A stretch of 64,000 bases of DNA from Kribbella soli (GCF_004331345.1 NZ_SJJZ01000003.1:434001-498000); one strand, 5' to 3'. Numbered from the stretch's first letter, positions 16,528 through 26,102 are shown. Translations and numbers: made by a program. Notes: generated from the letters alone by a model not told the origin.

Positions 16528-18642
16528 GTGCGCGGAGTGGGACGGCTCGCGGCGTTGCCGTGCGGCAAGGTGTCGAAGTGGATCGTGCTGGCTTTGTGGA
16601 TCGTCGCGATAGGGGTGTCCTTCAGTCCAGCGGGCAAGCTGACCGGTGCGCAGGAGAACGACGCTGTCTCGTGGCTGCCCGGTAAGGCCGAGTCCACCGA
16701 GGTCTTGAAGGCGACCCAGCAGTTCTCGTCCCCGGACGAGATACCGGCTGTGCTGGTGTACGAACGCTCGTCCGGTATCACGCCCGCTGACCAGCAAGCG
16801 GTCGCCCGACAGGTGGCGCAGTACGGCGACCTGCAGGACGTCGACCGTGAGGTCATCGGGCCGATCCCGTCGGAGGATCGCAAGGCACTCCAGGTGCTCG
16901 TACCGATCAACGCCGGCTCTGGAGGCTGGGAGACCATCGGCGCGCGTGCCGACGACATCAGGCGGATCGCGGCGGACCGGCCGGACGGACTGTCCTTCCA
17001 CGTGACCGGACCGGGCGGATTCGCCGCCGACTCGCAAGAGGCCTTCGCAGGTATCGACGGCAAACTCCTGTACTCCGCCGCAGCCGTAGTGATCGTCATC
17101 CTCCTGCTCACCTACCGGAGCCCTGTGTTGTGGCTGCTGCCACTCCTCTCCGCAGGTGTCGCACTCTTTGCGGCACAGGCCGTCATCTACGTCTTGGCGA
17201 CCCGGGCGGACCTGACCGTCAACGCCCAGAGCGCAGGCATCCTGACAGTCCTTGTGTTCGGCGCGGGGACGGACTATGCCCTGCTACTGATAGCCCGCTA
17301 CCGCGAGGAACTCAGGAAGCATCAGGACAGGCATGAGGCGATGGCATTCGCTCTGCACCGGTCCGGCCCAGCGATCTTCGCATCAGGATCCACAGTGGTA
17401 GCAGGCATGCTCTGTCTGCTGTTCGCCTCGATGAACTCCACCCGCGGTCTCGGTCCGGTCGCAGCAGTCGGCATTGTGATCGCAGTGCTCGCCATGCTGA
17501 CCTTGCTGCCCGCACTGCTCGTCATCTGTGGTCGTTGGGTGTTCTGGCCGCTCCGTCCGACGTACGGATCGGATGACCACACCGAGACGAGTGTGTGGGG
17601 TCGCATCGGCCGACGGATCGCCGTACGGCCGCGGCTGACCTGGATCACCACGTCCGTACTCCTGGGCATCGCCGCCCTCGGCGTCCTGACACTCGACGCC
17701 AACGGGCTGTCCAACGAGGAGTCCTTCGTCGGTACGCCGGACTCCGTGGTCGGGGAGAAGACCGTGGCCGCCCACTTCCCGGCCGGTGCGGGCAACCCAC
17801 TGGTCGTGGTGAGCAAGGCTGACAAGGCCGCGGAGGTCCGTACGGCGATGTCCTCGACGCAAGGCATAGCGGCGGTGGCGGAGCCGCGGGTGGCCGGCGG
17901 ACTGGCGTACCTCGAGGGGACCATGACCGACGCGGTGGACACGCAGGCCGCGAAGGACACCGTCGATCGCGTACGGACGTCCGTCCACGCAGTGCCCGAC
18001 GCCGACGCGCTCGCCGGCGGTGGTGCCGCGATCCTGCTGGACACGCAGCGGGCGTCCGCTCACGACAACAAGCTGATCATCCCGGTGGTGCTCGCGGTGG
18101 TGCTGGCGATCCTCGCACTGTTGCTGCGGGCACTGGTCGCGCCGGTGATGCTGGTGACAACCGTCGTACTGTCGTTCGGCGCGGCGCTCGGGATCAGCTC
18201 ACTCGTGTTCAAGGCACTCGGCTTCGAGGGTGCGGACACGTCGTTACCGCTGTTCGTCTTCGTCTTCCTGGTTGCCTTGGGCATCGACTACAACATCTTC
18301 CTGATGACGCGCGTGCACGAGGAGGCGAAGACCCACGGCACCCGGCGCGGAGCGCTGATCGGGGTGGCCGCGACCGGTGGGGTGATCACGTCGGCCGGAC
18401 TGGTACTGGCGGGGACGTTCGCGGTGCTGGCGACGCTGCCGGTGGTGGCTTTCGCGGAGATCGGCATCGCGGTCGCGCTCGGCGTACTGCTCGACACCAT
18501 CGTCGTCCGCGCTGTGCTGGTCACGGCGCTGAACCTGGACATCGGCCGGCACCTGTGGTGGCCGAGCCGACTGGCCCGTCAGCGCGATCCTGGGCCGGCC
18601 GACAGCCTGCCTGAGGGTGAGTCGACGCTCACCAGGACCTGA
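16528..18642 (+). CDS. MMPL/RND-superfamily membrane transporter
   Basis: Large inner-membrane exporter of the MMPL family, which moves lipids, siderophores or drugs using the proton gradient. It has two repeated halves: an N-terminal helix (WIVLALWIVAIGVSF), a periplasmic loop of about 150 residues, then five helices containing GAGTDYALLLIARYREEL. The second half has the same order, with the paired motif LVALGIDYNIFLMTRVHEEA. Both aspartates of the GxDY proton relay are present. I chose a GTG ten bases after AGGGGG (704 residues); GTGs at 16519 and 16492 are alternatives. It stands alone, so the cargo cannot be guessed. Confidence 0.9.
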   Translation: MRGVGRLAALPCGKVSKWIVLALWIVAIGVSFSPAGKLTGAQENDAVSWLPGKAESTEVLKATQQFSSPDEIPAVLVYERSSGITPADQQAVARQVAQYGDLQDVDREVIGPIPSEDRKALQVLVPINAGSGGWETIGARADDIRRIAADRPDGLSFHVTGPGGFAADSQEAFAGIDGKLLYSAAAVVIVILLLTYRSPVLWLLPLLSAGVALFAAQAVIYVLATRADLTVNAQSAGILTVLVFGAGTDYALLLIARYREELRKHQDRHEAMAFALHRSGPAIFASGSTVVAGMLCLLFASMNSTRGLGPVAAVGIVIAVLAMLTLLPALLVICGRWVFWPLRPTYGSDDHTETSVWGRIGRRIAVRPRLTWITTSVLLGIAALGVLTLDANGLSNEESFVGTPDSVVGEKTVAAHFPAGAGNPLVVVSKADKAAEVRTAMSSTQGIAAVAEPRVAGGLAYLEGTMTDAVDTQAAKDTVDRVRTSVHAVPDADALAGGGAAILLDTQRASAHDNKLIIPVVLAVVLAILALLLRALVAPVMLVTTVVLSFGAALGISSLVFKALGFEGADTSLPLFVFVFLVALGIDYNIFLMTRVHEEAKTHGTRRGALIGVAATGGVITSAGLVLAGTFAVLATLPVVAFAEIGIAVALGVLLDTIVVRAVLVTALNLDIGRHLWWPSRLARQRDPGPADSLPEGESTLTRT

Positions 18643-18660
18643 TCGAGTGGCGTGGGCGGT

Positions 18661-18855
18661 TCAGCGTTCGCTGGCGGGGAGGTTGAGGTGCTTCCACACG
18701 GCCCGCCAGACGAACTTGGCGGCCTCACCGTCGGCCAGGGCCTCGACGACCGTGCGGCCGCCGAGCTCCCGGACCACCTGGGTCTCCGCCCAGGTCCGTG
18801 CATACGCGGGCCCGAGATGGTGGTCCATCCGTGCCCAGAATTCCGTCAGTCTCAT
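18661..18855 (-). CDS. DUF3046 protein
   Basis: 64-residue actinobacterial protein that matches DUF3046 along its whole length: MRLTEFWARMDHHLGPAYAR, then TWAETQVVRELGGRTVVEAL and FVWRAVWKHLNLPASER. The family is commonly encoded close to recA and recX in actinobacteria, as here. The function is unknown. Its ATG overlaps the stop of the upstream lipoprotein gene (ATGA), so the two are translated together. Confidence 0.88.
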   Translation of the reverse strand: MRLTEFWARMDHHLGPAYARTWAETQVVRELGGRTVVEALADGEAAKFVWRAVWKHLNLPASER

Positions 18856-19976
18856 GCCTGCCCGTCATCGTCCTTAGGCGGCGGTCCCCAACCGCCCTGC
18901 TGCCCCTGCTGAGGCGCCGACGGACCACCCTGCTGGCCCCAACCACCCTGCTGCGGTGGCTGCTGACCGTAACCCTGCTGCGGCTGACCAGGCTGCTGAC
19001 CCTGACCAGGCTGCTGTCCCCAACCACCAGGACCCTGCTGAGGCGGCTGACCCTGCTGAGGCTGCCCAGGGTACTGCTGCTGACCAGGCTGGCCAGGCTG
19101 CTGCCCCTGCGGAGGCTGACCCGGGTACTGCCCCGGCTGTCCGCCGTACTGCCCAGGCTGACCAGGCTGTCCCTGCTGACCGCCGTACTGACCGGGCTGG
19201 CCCGGGTACTGCCCACCGGGACCCTGCTGGCCGTACTGCTGCTGCCCGAACCCAGGCTGACCCGGGTACTGCCCCGGGCCGCCGTACTGACCCGGGTACT
19301 GCCCCGGGAACTGCTGGCCGTAGCCCTGCGGCCCCTGCGCCTTGCGCCTCCGCAGGATGAAGAACACCGCCGCGGCGATCGCCAGCAGCACGAGCACGAT
19401 GATCAGGATCAGCGCCCAGGTCGGGAAACCGCCACCGGCCTCGGAGGTCAGCGAGATCTTCCCGAGCTTGTCGATGCTGTCGTACGTCGCCGTCCGGCCG
19501 CTGACCTTGGCGCCGCTGTCGTGCTCGAGGATCTTGCCCGGCATCGTGACCTTGAAGTTCACTTCCGGCTGGCTGCCGCCGGACGGCAGGTTGCTGCCCA
19601 GGTCACCGGCCTCGACCGTCACCTTGACCTTGTCGCCGTCCTTGGTGAAGCTGACGCCTTCGCCGCTCGAGCTGCCCATCTTGTCGAACGGCACGTTCGA
19701 GAAGGTGCAGTTGGAGCCGACGTACTTGTCGTCCTCGTACGACTTGCACTCGACACCCTGCGTGGCAGTCGACTTGATACTGCTCTCGATCTGCTGGCGG
19801 ATCTTGTCGAGGGACTGGCCGCTGGACTGCAGCAGCTGCTTGTCCACCCCGATCTTCATGTTCCCCGAGACCGTCTCGTTCGACCCGACCTTCAGGTCGG
19901 CGTCGAGCTTGACGCACCCGGTCAGCCCGACCAGGCACGCCACGACGACGAGGGCTGCACGTACGCGGTTCATCAT
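18852..19976 (-). CDS. LppM-like (DUF3153) lipoprotein with transmembrane helix and PGQ-rich cytosolic tail
   Basis: 374 residues. The lipobox LTGC gives a lipid-modified cysteine at residue 21. Residues 22-180 are a beta-rich extracytoplasmic domain of the LppM type (VKLDADLKVGSNETVSGNMK). A transmembrane helix at about 185-208 is followed by RRRK, so the C-terminus is cytosolic. The final 160 residues are a proline, glycine and glutamine tail built on YPGQ/PGQ units, likely disordered. The domain order matches mycobacterial LppM, a lipoprotein linked to envelope lipids, although the tail here is much longer than I would expect. Several nearby ATGs are possible starts; the chosen one fits a normal signal peptide. 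Confidence 0.82.
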   Translation of the reverse strand: MMNRVRAALVVVACLVGLTGCVKLDADLKVGSNETVSGNMKIGVDKQLLQSSGQSLDKIRQQIESSIKSTATQGVECKSYEDDKYVGSNCTFSNVPFDKMGSSSGEGVSFTKDGDKVKVTVEAGDLGSNLPSGGSQPEVNFKVTMPGKILEHDSGAKVSGRTATYDSIDKLGKISLTSEAGGGFPTWALILIIVLVLLAIAAAVFFILRRRKAQGPQGYGQQFPGQYPGQYGGPGQYPGQPGFGQQQYGQQGPGGQYPGQPGQYGGQQGQPGQPGQYGGQPGQYPGQPPQGQQPGQPGQQQYPGQPQQGQPPQQGPGGWGQQPGQGQQPGQPQQGYGQQPPQQGGWGQQGGPSAPQQGQQGGWGPPPKDDDGQA

Positions 19977-20084
19977 GCTGCCGATCATTCCAGACGAAGG
20001 GGACAGTCCGGGCACCGGACGGAAAGCGTCCGCTCACGGTGGCGATCGGGCGGTTCGTGAAAACTGTCGGCAGGACCCGGCAAG

Positions 20085-23000
20085 ATGGTCGACGTGAAGA
20101 AGACCAGCGCGTTGAGCCGGTTCTCGCCCGCGACCCGGGCGTGGTTCGGCGACGTCTTCGAGGCGGCCACCCCGGCCCAGCTCGAGGCGTGGGACGCCAT
20201 CACCGCGGGCCGGGACGCGCTGGTGGTCGCCCCGACCGGCTCCGGAAAGACGCTGGCCGCCTTCCTGTGGGCGCTGGACCGGCTGGCCACGACACCGCCG
20301 CCGGATGATCCGAAGCTGCGCTGCCGAGTGCTCTACGTGTCGCCGCTGAAGGCGCTCGCCGTCGACGTCGAGCGGAACCTCCGCGCGCCGTTGATCGGCA
20401 TCCGGGAGACCGCCCGCCGGCTCGGGGAGGCGCCGCTCGACGTCGAGGTCGCGGTGCGCTCCGGCGACACCCCGGCCAACGAGCGGCGACGGTTCGCCAC
20501 GCGGCCGTCCGACGTACTCATCACGACACCGGAGTCCCTGTTCCTGCTGCTGACCTCGCAAGGGCGGGAGTCGCTGCGCGGAGTCGAGACCGTCATCGTC
20601 GACGAGGTGCACGCGGTCGCCGGGACCAAGCGGGGCGCACATCTCGCGCTGACCCTCGAGAGGCTCGACACGCTGCTGCCGCAACCGGCGCAGCGCATCG
20701 GCCTGTCGGCGACGGTGCGACCGGTGGAGGAGGTCGCGCGGTTCCTCGGCGGCGAGCGGCCGGTGACGGTCGTGCAGCCCAAGTTCACGAAGCAGTGGGA
20801 TCTGAGCGTCGTCGTACCGGTCGAGGACATGGCCGAGCTGGCCGCGACCGAGGTGGAGACCTCCGGGTCCGCGGCCGGTCCACAGCAACATGCGTCGATC
20901 TGGCCGCATGTCGAGGAGCACGTCTTCGACCTGATCAGTCAGCACAGTTCGACGATCGTCTTCTCGAACTCGCGCCGCCTGGCCGAGCGACTGACCGCCC
21001 GGCTGAACGAGATCGCCGCCGAGCGCGCCGAGCTGGAGCTGTCGGAGCTCGGCTCGCCTGCGCAGCTGATGGCCCAGTCGGGTGGATCGCTCGCGGCTCC
21101 GCCGTTGATCGCGCGAGCCCACCACGGCTCGGTCAGCAAGGAGCAGCGGGCACTGATCGAAGAGGACCTGAAATCCGGTCGGTTGCCGTGCGTCGTAGCG
21201 ACGAGCAGTCTGGAGCTCGGCATCGACATGGGTGCCGTGGATCTCGTGATCCAGGTCGAGGCGCCGCCGTCCGTTGCCAGCGGACTGCAGCGCGTCGGTC
21301 GTGCGGGTCACCAGGTGGGAGCGGTGTCGCGCGGGGTGCTGTTCCCCAAGTTCCGCGGCGATCTGATCGACACGGCCGTCGTCGTCCAGCGGATGCGCGA
21401 CGGCCTGATCGAGAGCTTGCACATCCCGGCCAACCCGCTGGACGTTCTGGCGCAGCAGATCGTGTCGATCGTGTCCCTGGACTCCATCGACGTCGACGAG
21501 CTCTTCTCTCTGGTACGACGCTGCGCGCCGTTCGCGACCCTGCCGAGATCGGCGTACGACGGGGTGCTCGACATGCTGTCCGGTCGGTACCCGTCGGACG
21601 AGTTCGCGGAGCTGCGGCCGCGGATCGTGTTCGACCGGGTGAGCGGTGAGATCTCCGGCCGGCCGGGGGCGCAGCGGCTCGCGGTGACGAGCGGCGGGAC
21701 GATTCCGGACCGCGGGCTGTTCGGCGTGTTCCTGGTCGGCGAGTCGACGAACCATCGGGTCGGCGAGCTCGACGAGGAGATGGTGTACGAGTCGCGTGTC
21801 GGCGATGTGTTCACCCTGGGTGCGTCGAGCTGGCGGATCGAGGACATCACCCACGACCGCGTGCTGGTCTCCCCCGCGCCCGGCCAGCCGGGCAGATTGC
21901 CGTTCTGGAAGGGCGATGCGGTCGGGCGGCCGGCCGAGCTCGGAGCGGCGACGGGCGCATTCGTTCGCAAGATGGCGGCTTTGCCTGCGGGGAAGGCAGT
22001 CGAGCGCGCGCGGGCCGCGGGCCTGGACGAGTACGCCGCGAACAACCTCGTCTCGTATCTCGCCGAGCAGCGCGACGCGACCAGCCGAGTGCCTGACGAC
22101 GTGACGATCGTGGTCGAACGGTTCCGCGACGAGCTCGGCGACTGGCGGGTGTGCGTGCACTCGCCGTACGGCGGTCAGGTGCACGGCCCGTGGGCGCTGG
22201 CGATCGCTGCGCGGCTCCGGGATCGCTACGGGATGGACGCGCAGTCGGTGTCCGGCGACGACGGGATCGTGCTGCGCCTGCCGGAGACGGACGAGGCGCC
22301 GCCGGGCGCGGAGCTGGTGCTGTTCGATCCGGCGGACATCGAGGATCTGGTGACCACCGAGGTGGGCGGGTCGGCGCTGTTCGCGGCGCGGTTCCGGGAG
22401 TGCGCGGCGCGGGCCTTGCTGCTGCCACGACGTAACCCGGGACGACGGTCACCGCTGTGGCAGCAGCGGCAACGTGCCTCGCAGTTGCTGAGTGTCGCGA
22501 GCAAGTTCGGGTCGTTCCCGATCGTGCTCGAGACGCTGCGCGAAGTCTTGCAGGATGTCTACGACCTGCCTGCGTTGAAGGATCTGCTGACCGGGATCAG
22601 CGAGCGCCGGATCTCGGTCGTCGAGGTCGAGACGTCCGAGGCGTCGCCGTTCGCGAAGTCGCTGCTGTTCGGCTACGTGGGCGCCTTCATGTACGAGGGC
22701 GACAGTCCGCTCGCCGAGAAGCGTGCTGCCGCGCTGTCGCTGGATCAGAGCTTGCTGGCCGAGCTGCTCGGACGGACCGAGCTCCGGGAGTTGCTCGACG
22801 CCGAGGTCGTACTGCGGACCGAGGCCGAGCTGCAACGCCTCGCCGAGGACCGCCGGGCACGTGACGCCGAGGGGCTGTTCGACGTACTGCGGATCATCGG
22901 TCCACTGTCGTTGCCGGAGGCAATACAACGGTGTGTCGACGGTTCGGATGCGGAGTCCTGGCTGACGTCGCTCGCGGCCGCGCGTCGCGTCGTCCGCGTG

Positions 23001-24734
23001 CGGATCGCGGGCGAGCATCGCTGGGCGGTCGTCGAAGACGTTGCTCGGTTGCGCGACGCCCTCGGTGTGCCGCTGCCACCTGGCGTTGCAGAGGCACATG
23101 CGGAGCCTGTCGCCGATCCGCTCGGCGACCTGGTGTCTCGATACGCGCGGACGCACGGACCGTTCCGCGCGATCGATCTCGCGACCCATCTCGGCATCGG
23201 AGTCGCGGTCGTCACCGATGCGCTGCGGCGGCTGAGCGTGGCCGGGCGAGTCGTCGAAGGCGAGTTCCTGCCGGGCGGCATCGCGCTCGAGTGGTGTGAC
23301 AGCGAGGTCCTCCGGCTGCTGCGACGGCGCTCCCTCGCCGCCTTGCGGAAGGAGGTCGAGCCGGTCGATCCATCCGCGCTGGCACGGTTCCTGCCGGCCT
23401 GGCAGGGCATCACGAGCAGCCGCGGACGCGGGTACGACGTACTTCTGGGCGCGGTCGAACAACTCGCGGGATGCGCGGTGCCGGCGTCGGCGTTGGAGTC
23501 GATCGTGCTGCCGTCGCGGGTGCCCGGGTATCAGCCGTCGATGCTGGACGAGCTGACTGCGACCGGTGAAGTGGTGTGGGCGGGCTCGGGTTCACTGCCT
23601 GGGACGGACGGATGGGTGTCGCTGCATCTCGCGGACAACTGCGACTTGACGCTGCCTGACCCGGATCCCGCGTTCGAGCTCGGCGAAACGCATCAGGCTG
23701 TGCTGGACGCGTTGTCCGGCGGCGGTGCGTTCTTCTTCCGGCAGTTGAGCGACGTCGTCGGATCCAGTTCCGGTGCGATCGAGGACGAGACCCTGGTCGG
23801 CGTTCTCTGGGACCTCGTCTGGGCCGGCTCTCTGACGAACGACACGTTGGCGCCGGTCCGATCGCTCGTCGGTGGTGGCCGCGGCAGTCACCGAACGCGT
23901 CGCGCGACTCCACGCGCGCGTCCAGGTCGTCCGGTCCGGCCAGGACGACCCGCGATGCCGTCACGGAGTGGTCCGCCGACCGCTGGTGGGCGGTGGTCGT
24001 TGCTTCCGGCCAGAAGCTCGGACGCGACCCGGCGGGCACATGCCGCGGCCGAGACCCTTCTCGATCGCTACGGCATCGTGACGCGTGGTTCGGTGATCAC
24101 CGAGCGGACGCCCGGTGGGTTCGCGGCCGTCTACAAGGTGCTGAGTGCGTTCGAGGAGTCCGGGCGGTGCCGGCGCGGGTACTTCGTCGCAGGCCTCGGA
24201 GCTGCCCAGTTCGCACTGCCTGGAGCAGTCGATCGGCTGCGAGCGCTCGCCGAGCTGCCGACCTCGACGAAGCCTGACGAGCCGTTCGGTCCTCCAGGAC
24301 GGTTCGGGCCGGGCGGTGCACGGACAGGCGGTGCCGCTCGCGGCCGGAAGGACGAGGAGTTGACCGCGCGCGCCGTCGTACTGGCTGCGTCCGATCCGGC
24401 AAACCCGTACGGCGCCGCGTTGCCATGGCCCGAGCGGGAAAGCGCCGGCGGTCATCGACCTGGCCGGAAGGCGGGCGCGTTGGTCGTGATGGTCGACGGA
24501 CAACTGATCGTGTACGTCGAGCGTGGCGGGCGGACCGTGCTGAGTTTCACGGAGGATCCCGATCTGCTGCAGCCGGCCGTTGACGCGTTGGCCTTGTCGA
24601 TCCGGGACGGTCAGCTCGGCAAGCTCAGCGTGGAGACAGCTGACGGTGAGCAGGTTCGCCATACCGCGTTCGGGGACGCTCTGGCGAAGGCCGGCTTCCA
24701 CGCCACGCCACGCGGTCTGCGGCTCCGGGCATGA
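20085..24734 (+). CDS. lhr: ATP-dependent helicase Lhr
   Basis: 1549-residue superfamily 2 DNA repair helicase. Walker A is TGSGKT at residues 51-56, motif II is DEVH at 173-176, motif III LSATVRP, motif IV STIVFSNSRRLAERL, and motif VI SGLQRVGRAGH. The long C-terminal part after the helicase core (winged-helix and beta-barrel Lhr-Core domains, then the Lhr-CTD) is complete. A basic, proline-rich segment at about residues 1265-1315 (TRRATPRARPGRP) belongs to the family. Lhr is a single-stranded-DNA translocase induced by DNA damage in mycobacteria. The ATG has AGGA nine bases upstream. The glycosylase gene nei2 starts 12 bases later, so the two repair genes probably share a transcript. Confidence 0.95.
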   Translation: MVDVKKTSALSRFSPATRAWFGDVFEAATPAQLEAWDAITAGRDALVVAPTGSGKTLAAFLWALDRLATTPPPDDPKLRCRVLYVSPLKALAVDVERNLRAPLIGIRETARRLGEAPLDVEVAVRSGDTPANERRRFATRPSDVLITTPESLFLLLTSQGRESLRGVETVIVDEVHAVAGTKRGAHLALTLERLDTLLPQPAQRIGLSATVRPVEEVARFLGGERPVTVVQPKFTKQWDLSVVVPVEDMAELAATEVETSGSAAGPQQHASIWPHVEEHVFDLISQHSSTIVFSNSRRLAERLTARLNEIAAERAELELSELGSPAQLMAQSGGSLAAPPLIARAHHGSVSKEQRALIEEDLKSGRLPCVVATSSLELGIDMGAVDLVIQVEAPPSVASGLQRVGRAGHQVGAVSRGVLFPKFRGDLIDTAVVVQRMRDGLIESLHIPANPLDVLAQQIVSIVSLDSIDVDELFSLVRRCAPFATLPRSAYDGVLDMLSGRYPSDEFAELRPRIVFDRVSGEISGRPGAQRLAVTSGGTIPDRGLFGVFLVGESTNHRVGELDEEMVYESRVGDVFTLGASSWRIEDITHDRVLVSPAPGQPGRLPFWKGDAVGRPAELGAATGAFVRKMAALPAGKAVERARAAGLDEYAANNLVSYLAEQRDATSRVPDDVTIVVERFRDELGDWRVCVHSPYGGQVHGPWALAIAARLRDRYGMDAQSVSGDDGIVLRLPETDEAPPGAELVLFDPADIEDLVTTEVGGSALFAARFRECAARALLLPRRNPGRRSPLWQQRQRASQLLSVASKFGSFPIVLETLREVLQDVYDLPALKDLLTGISERRISVVEVETSEASPFAKSLLFGYVGAFMYEGDSPLAEKRAAALSLDQSLLAELLGRTELRELLDAEVVLRTEAELQRLAEDRRARDAEGLFDVLRIIGPLSLPEAIQRCVDGSDAESWLTSLAAARRVVRVRIAGEHRWAVVEDVARLRDALGVPLPPGVAEAHAEPVADPLGDLVSRYARTHGPFRAIDLATHLGIGVAVVTDALRRLSVAGRVVEGEFLPGGIALEWCDSEVLRLLRRRSLAALRKEVEPVDPSALARFLPAWQGITSSRGRGYDVLLGAVEQLAGCAVPASALESIVLPSRVPGYQPSMLDELTATGEVVWAGSGSLPGTDGWVSLHLADNCDLTLPDPDPAFELGETHQAVLDALSGGGAFFFRQLSDVVGSSSGAIEDETLVGVLWDLVWAGSLTNDTLAPVRSLVGGGRGSHRTRRATPRARPGRPVRPGRPAMPSRSGPPTAGGRWSLLPARSSDATRRAHAAAETLLDRYGIVTRGSVITERTPGGFAAVYKVLSAFEESGRCRRGYFVAGLGAAQFALPGAVDRLRALAELPTSTKPDEPFGPPGRFGPGGARTGGAARGRKDEELTARAVVLAASDPANPYGAALPWPERESAGGHRPGRKAGALVVMVDGQLIVYVERGGRTVLSFTEDPDLLQPAVDALALSIRDGQLGKLSVETADGEQVRHTAFGDALAKAGFHATPRGLRLRA

Positions 24735-24746
24735 AGTAGTCCGGTC

Positions 24747-25532
24747 ATGCCCGAGGGAGACACCGTCTGGCGGGCCTGCAAGCGGCTGAATCAGGCCCTT
24801 GCCGGGCAGGAGCTCGTTCGCACGGACTTCCGGGTGCCTTCGTTGGCGACGACCGATCTGAGCGGACGGACGATGCTGGAAGTCGTTGCGCGCGGCAAGC
24901 ACATCCTGATGCGGATGTCCGGTGGGCTCACGCTGCACAGTCACTTCCGGATGGACGGCAGCTGGCATCTGTACCGTCCCGGCGAGCGGTGGCACGGCGG
25001 GCCCGACCACGACATCCGCGTGGTCCTCGAAACCGCGCCGTGGACGGCTGTCGGATACCGGCTCCCGGTGCTCGACCTCGTCGCCTCCGGCCAGGAGGAC
25101 AGCGTTGTCGGGCATCTCGGCCCGGATCTCCTGTCACCGTCGTTCGATCGCGCCCTCGCGATCTCGAACGTCGAGTCCGATCCGGGGCGCACGATCAGCG
25201 AGGCGCTGCTCGACCAACGCAACCTCGCCGGGATCGGCAACTTCTACCGCACCGAGGTCTGCTTCCTGCTCGGCCTGCACCCGTGGCGCGCGGTCGAGGC
25301 TGTCGATGTCCCCGCCGCGATCGACCTGAGCCGCAAGCTGATGAAGGCCAACGTCCGCAACGGCGCCCAGGTCAGCACGGGCATCGACCGGCCGGGGCAA
25401 CGCTCATGGGTGTTCGAACGCGCCGGCAAGTCCTGCCGCCGGTGCAGTACGACAATCCTCACGTCGTCCCTCGGTGAGCCGACCCGCGAGCGGGTCACCT
25501 ACTGGTGCCCGGCCTGCCAGCCCGAAGCCTGA
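24747..25532 (+). CDS. nei2: Fpg/Nei family DNA glycosylase (endonuclease VIII-like)
   Basis: 261-residue base-excision enzyme that removes oxidised bases and cleaves the abasic site. The N-terminal MPEGDTVWRA exposes Pro2 as the nucleophile with Glu3 after loss of Met1, and the beta-hairpin lysine is K51 (ARGKHIL). A helix-two-turn-helix region is around LLDQRNLAGIGNFYRTEVCF. A C-terminal zinc finger follows the pattern CRRC to CPAC. MPEGD rather than MPELPE points to Nei, and the sequence resembles actinobacterial Nei2. It is 12 bases after lhr, consistent with a repair operon. Confidence 0.92.
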   Translation: MPEGDTVWRACKRLNQALAGQELVRTDFRVPSLATTDLSGRTMLEVVARGKHILMRMSGGLTLHSHFRMDGSWHLYRPGERWHGGPDHDIRVVLETAPWTAVGYRLPVLDLVASGQEDSVVGHLGPDLLSPSFDRALAISNVESDPGRTISEALLDQRNLAGIGNFYRTEVCFLLGLHPWRAVEAVDVPAAIDLSRKLMKANVRNGAQVSTGIDRPGQRSWVFERAGKSCRRCSTTILTSSLGEPTRERVTYWCPACQPEA

Positions 25533-25600
25533 TTCCTGCCGAAATTGCCCTGTGGACAACGTCTCCGGAGGGAGCGAACACGGATACCTTCTCTGACGCA

Positions 25601-25616
25601 TCGAACAACTGTTCGA
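25601..25616. promoter_or_regulatory. Perfect LexA-type SOS box before DUF4262 gene
   Basis: TCGAACAACTGTTCGA is a perfect 6-4-6 inverted repeat and matches the actinobacterial LexA consensus TCGAAC-N4-GTTCGA more closely than the recA box in this window. It ends six bases before the ribosome binding site GGAG and 16 bases before the chosen start codon of the DUF4262 gene, so LexA bound there would block initiation or elongation. A GATACC at 25583-25588 might be the -10 element; no clear -35 is seen. Confidence 0.8.
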
Positions 25617-25632
25617 GCGAAAGGAGATGGTG

Positions 25633-26094
25633 ATGTGTGACAAGTGCGGCGGCCTGGACGACGAGCGGTACTCGCGACAGATCGAGCGAAACATCCAGAC
25701 GTACGGCTGGACGATGCAGTTCATCGAGGGCGACGGCGGCCGGAATCCTGCCTTCGCGTACACACTCGGCCTCAGTCTGTACCGGCATCCGGAGATCATC
25801 GTCTTCGATCCGGAGCCGTGCTACGCCTATCTAGGCCTCAAGCCGCTCGCCTGGGCGGTGCTGGAAGGCGCGGCTTTCGACGAAGGCGACGACCTGTCCG
25901 GGTTCTTCCCGCCTCCGCACACGGCCGAGCTCCTGCGATTCCCCGACTCGGCGCACCACCTGTTCACTGCCAACACGATGTTCCGGCAGCCCGGTCAGCC
26001 GCCGCTCCCCGCCCTGCAACTCGTCTGGCCGACCCGCACAGCACTGATCCAGCCGTCCAGCACTGGCTCGGCTCCCGACGGAGGCGTCCGATGA
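25633..26094 (+). CDS. DUF4262 domain protein, probably LexA-controlled
   Basis: 153-residue soluble protein matching DUF4262. It opens with MCDKCGGLDDERYSRQIERN (two cysteines spaced CxxC), then IQTYGWTMQFIEGDGGRNPA and FAYTLGLSLYRHPEIIVFD, the family's core. The second ATG is chosen because the GGAG ribosome binding site lies six bases before it; the first ATG, two codons earlier, abuts the site. DUF4262 has no assigned reaction. The SOS box directly upstream, together with neighbours nei2 and lhr, suggests induction on DNA damage. The convergent clgR gene begins eight bases after its stop. Confidence 0.85.
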   Translation: MCDKCGGLDDERYSRQIERNIQTYGWTMQFIEGDGGRNPAFAYTLGLSLYRHPEIIVFDPEPCYAYLGLKPLAWAVLEGAAFDEGDDLSGFFPPPHTAELLRFPDSAHHLFTANTMFRQPGQPPLPALQLVWPTRTALIQPSSTGSAPDGGVR

Positions 26095-26102
26095 CCCGCG
26101 GA

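Noticed and set aside
18852..19330. Regular CCAGGCTGACC-like repeats, considered as CRISPR or a tandem DNA array
   Set aside because: They are irregular, keep the reading frame, and encode a PGQ-rich tail of the LppM-like lipoprotein; no spacers or Cas genes.
20034..22184. 716-codon minus-strand frame inside lhr
   Set aside because: It is antisense to the helicase motifs of a clear Lhr gene and has the shadow composition expected from GC-rich DNA.
23870..24020. Basic, proline-rich segment of Lhr, first suspected to be a frameshift
   Set aside because: The TRRATPRARPGRP-type segment is a usual feature of actinobacterial Lhr and reading stays in frame through RSGPPTAGGRWSLLP.
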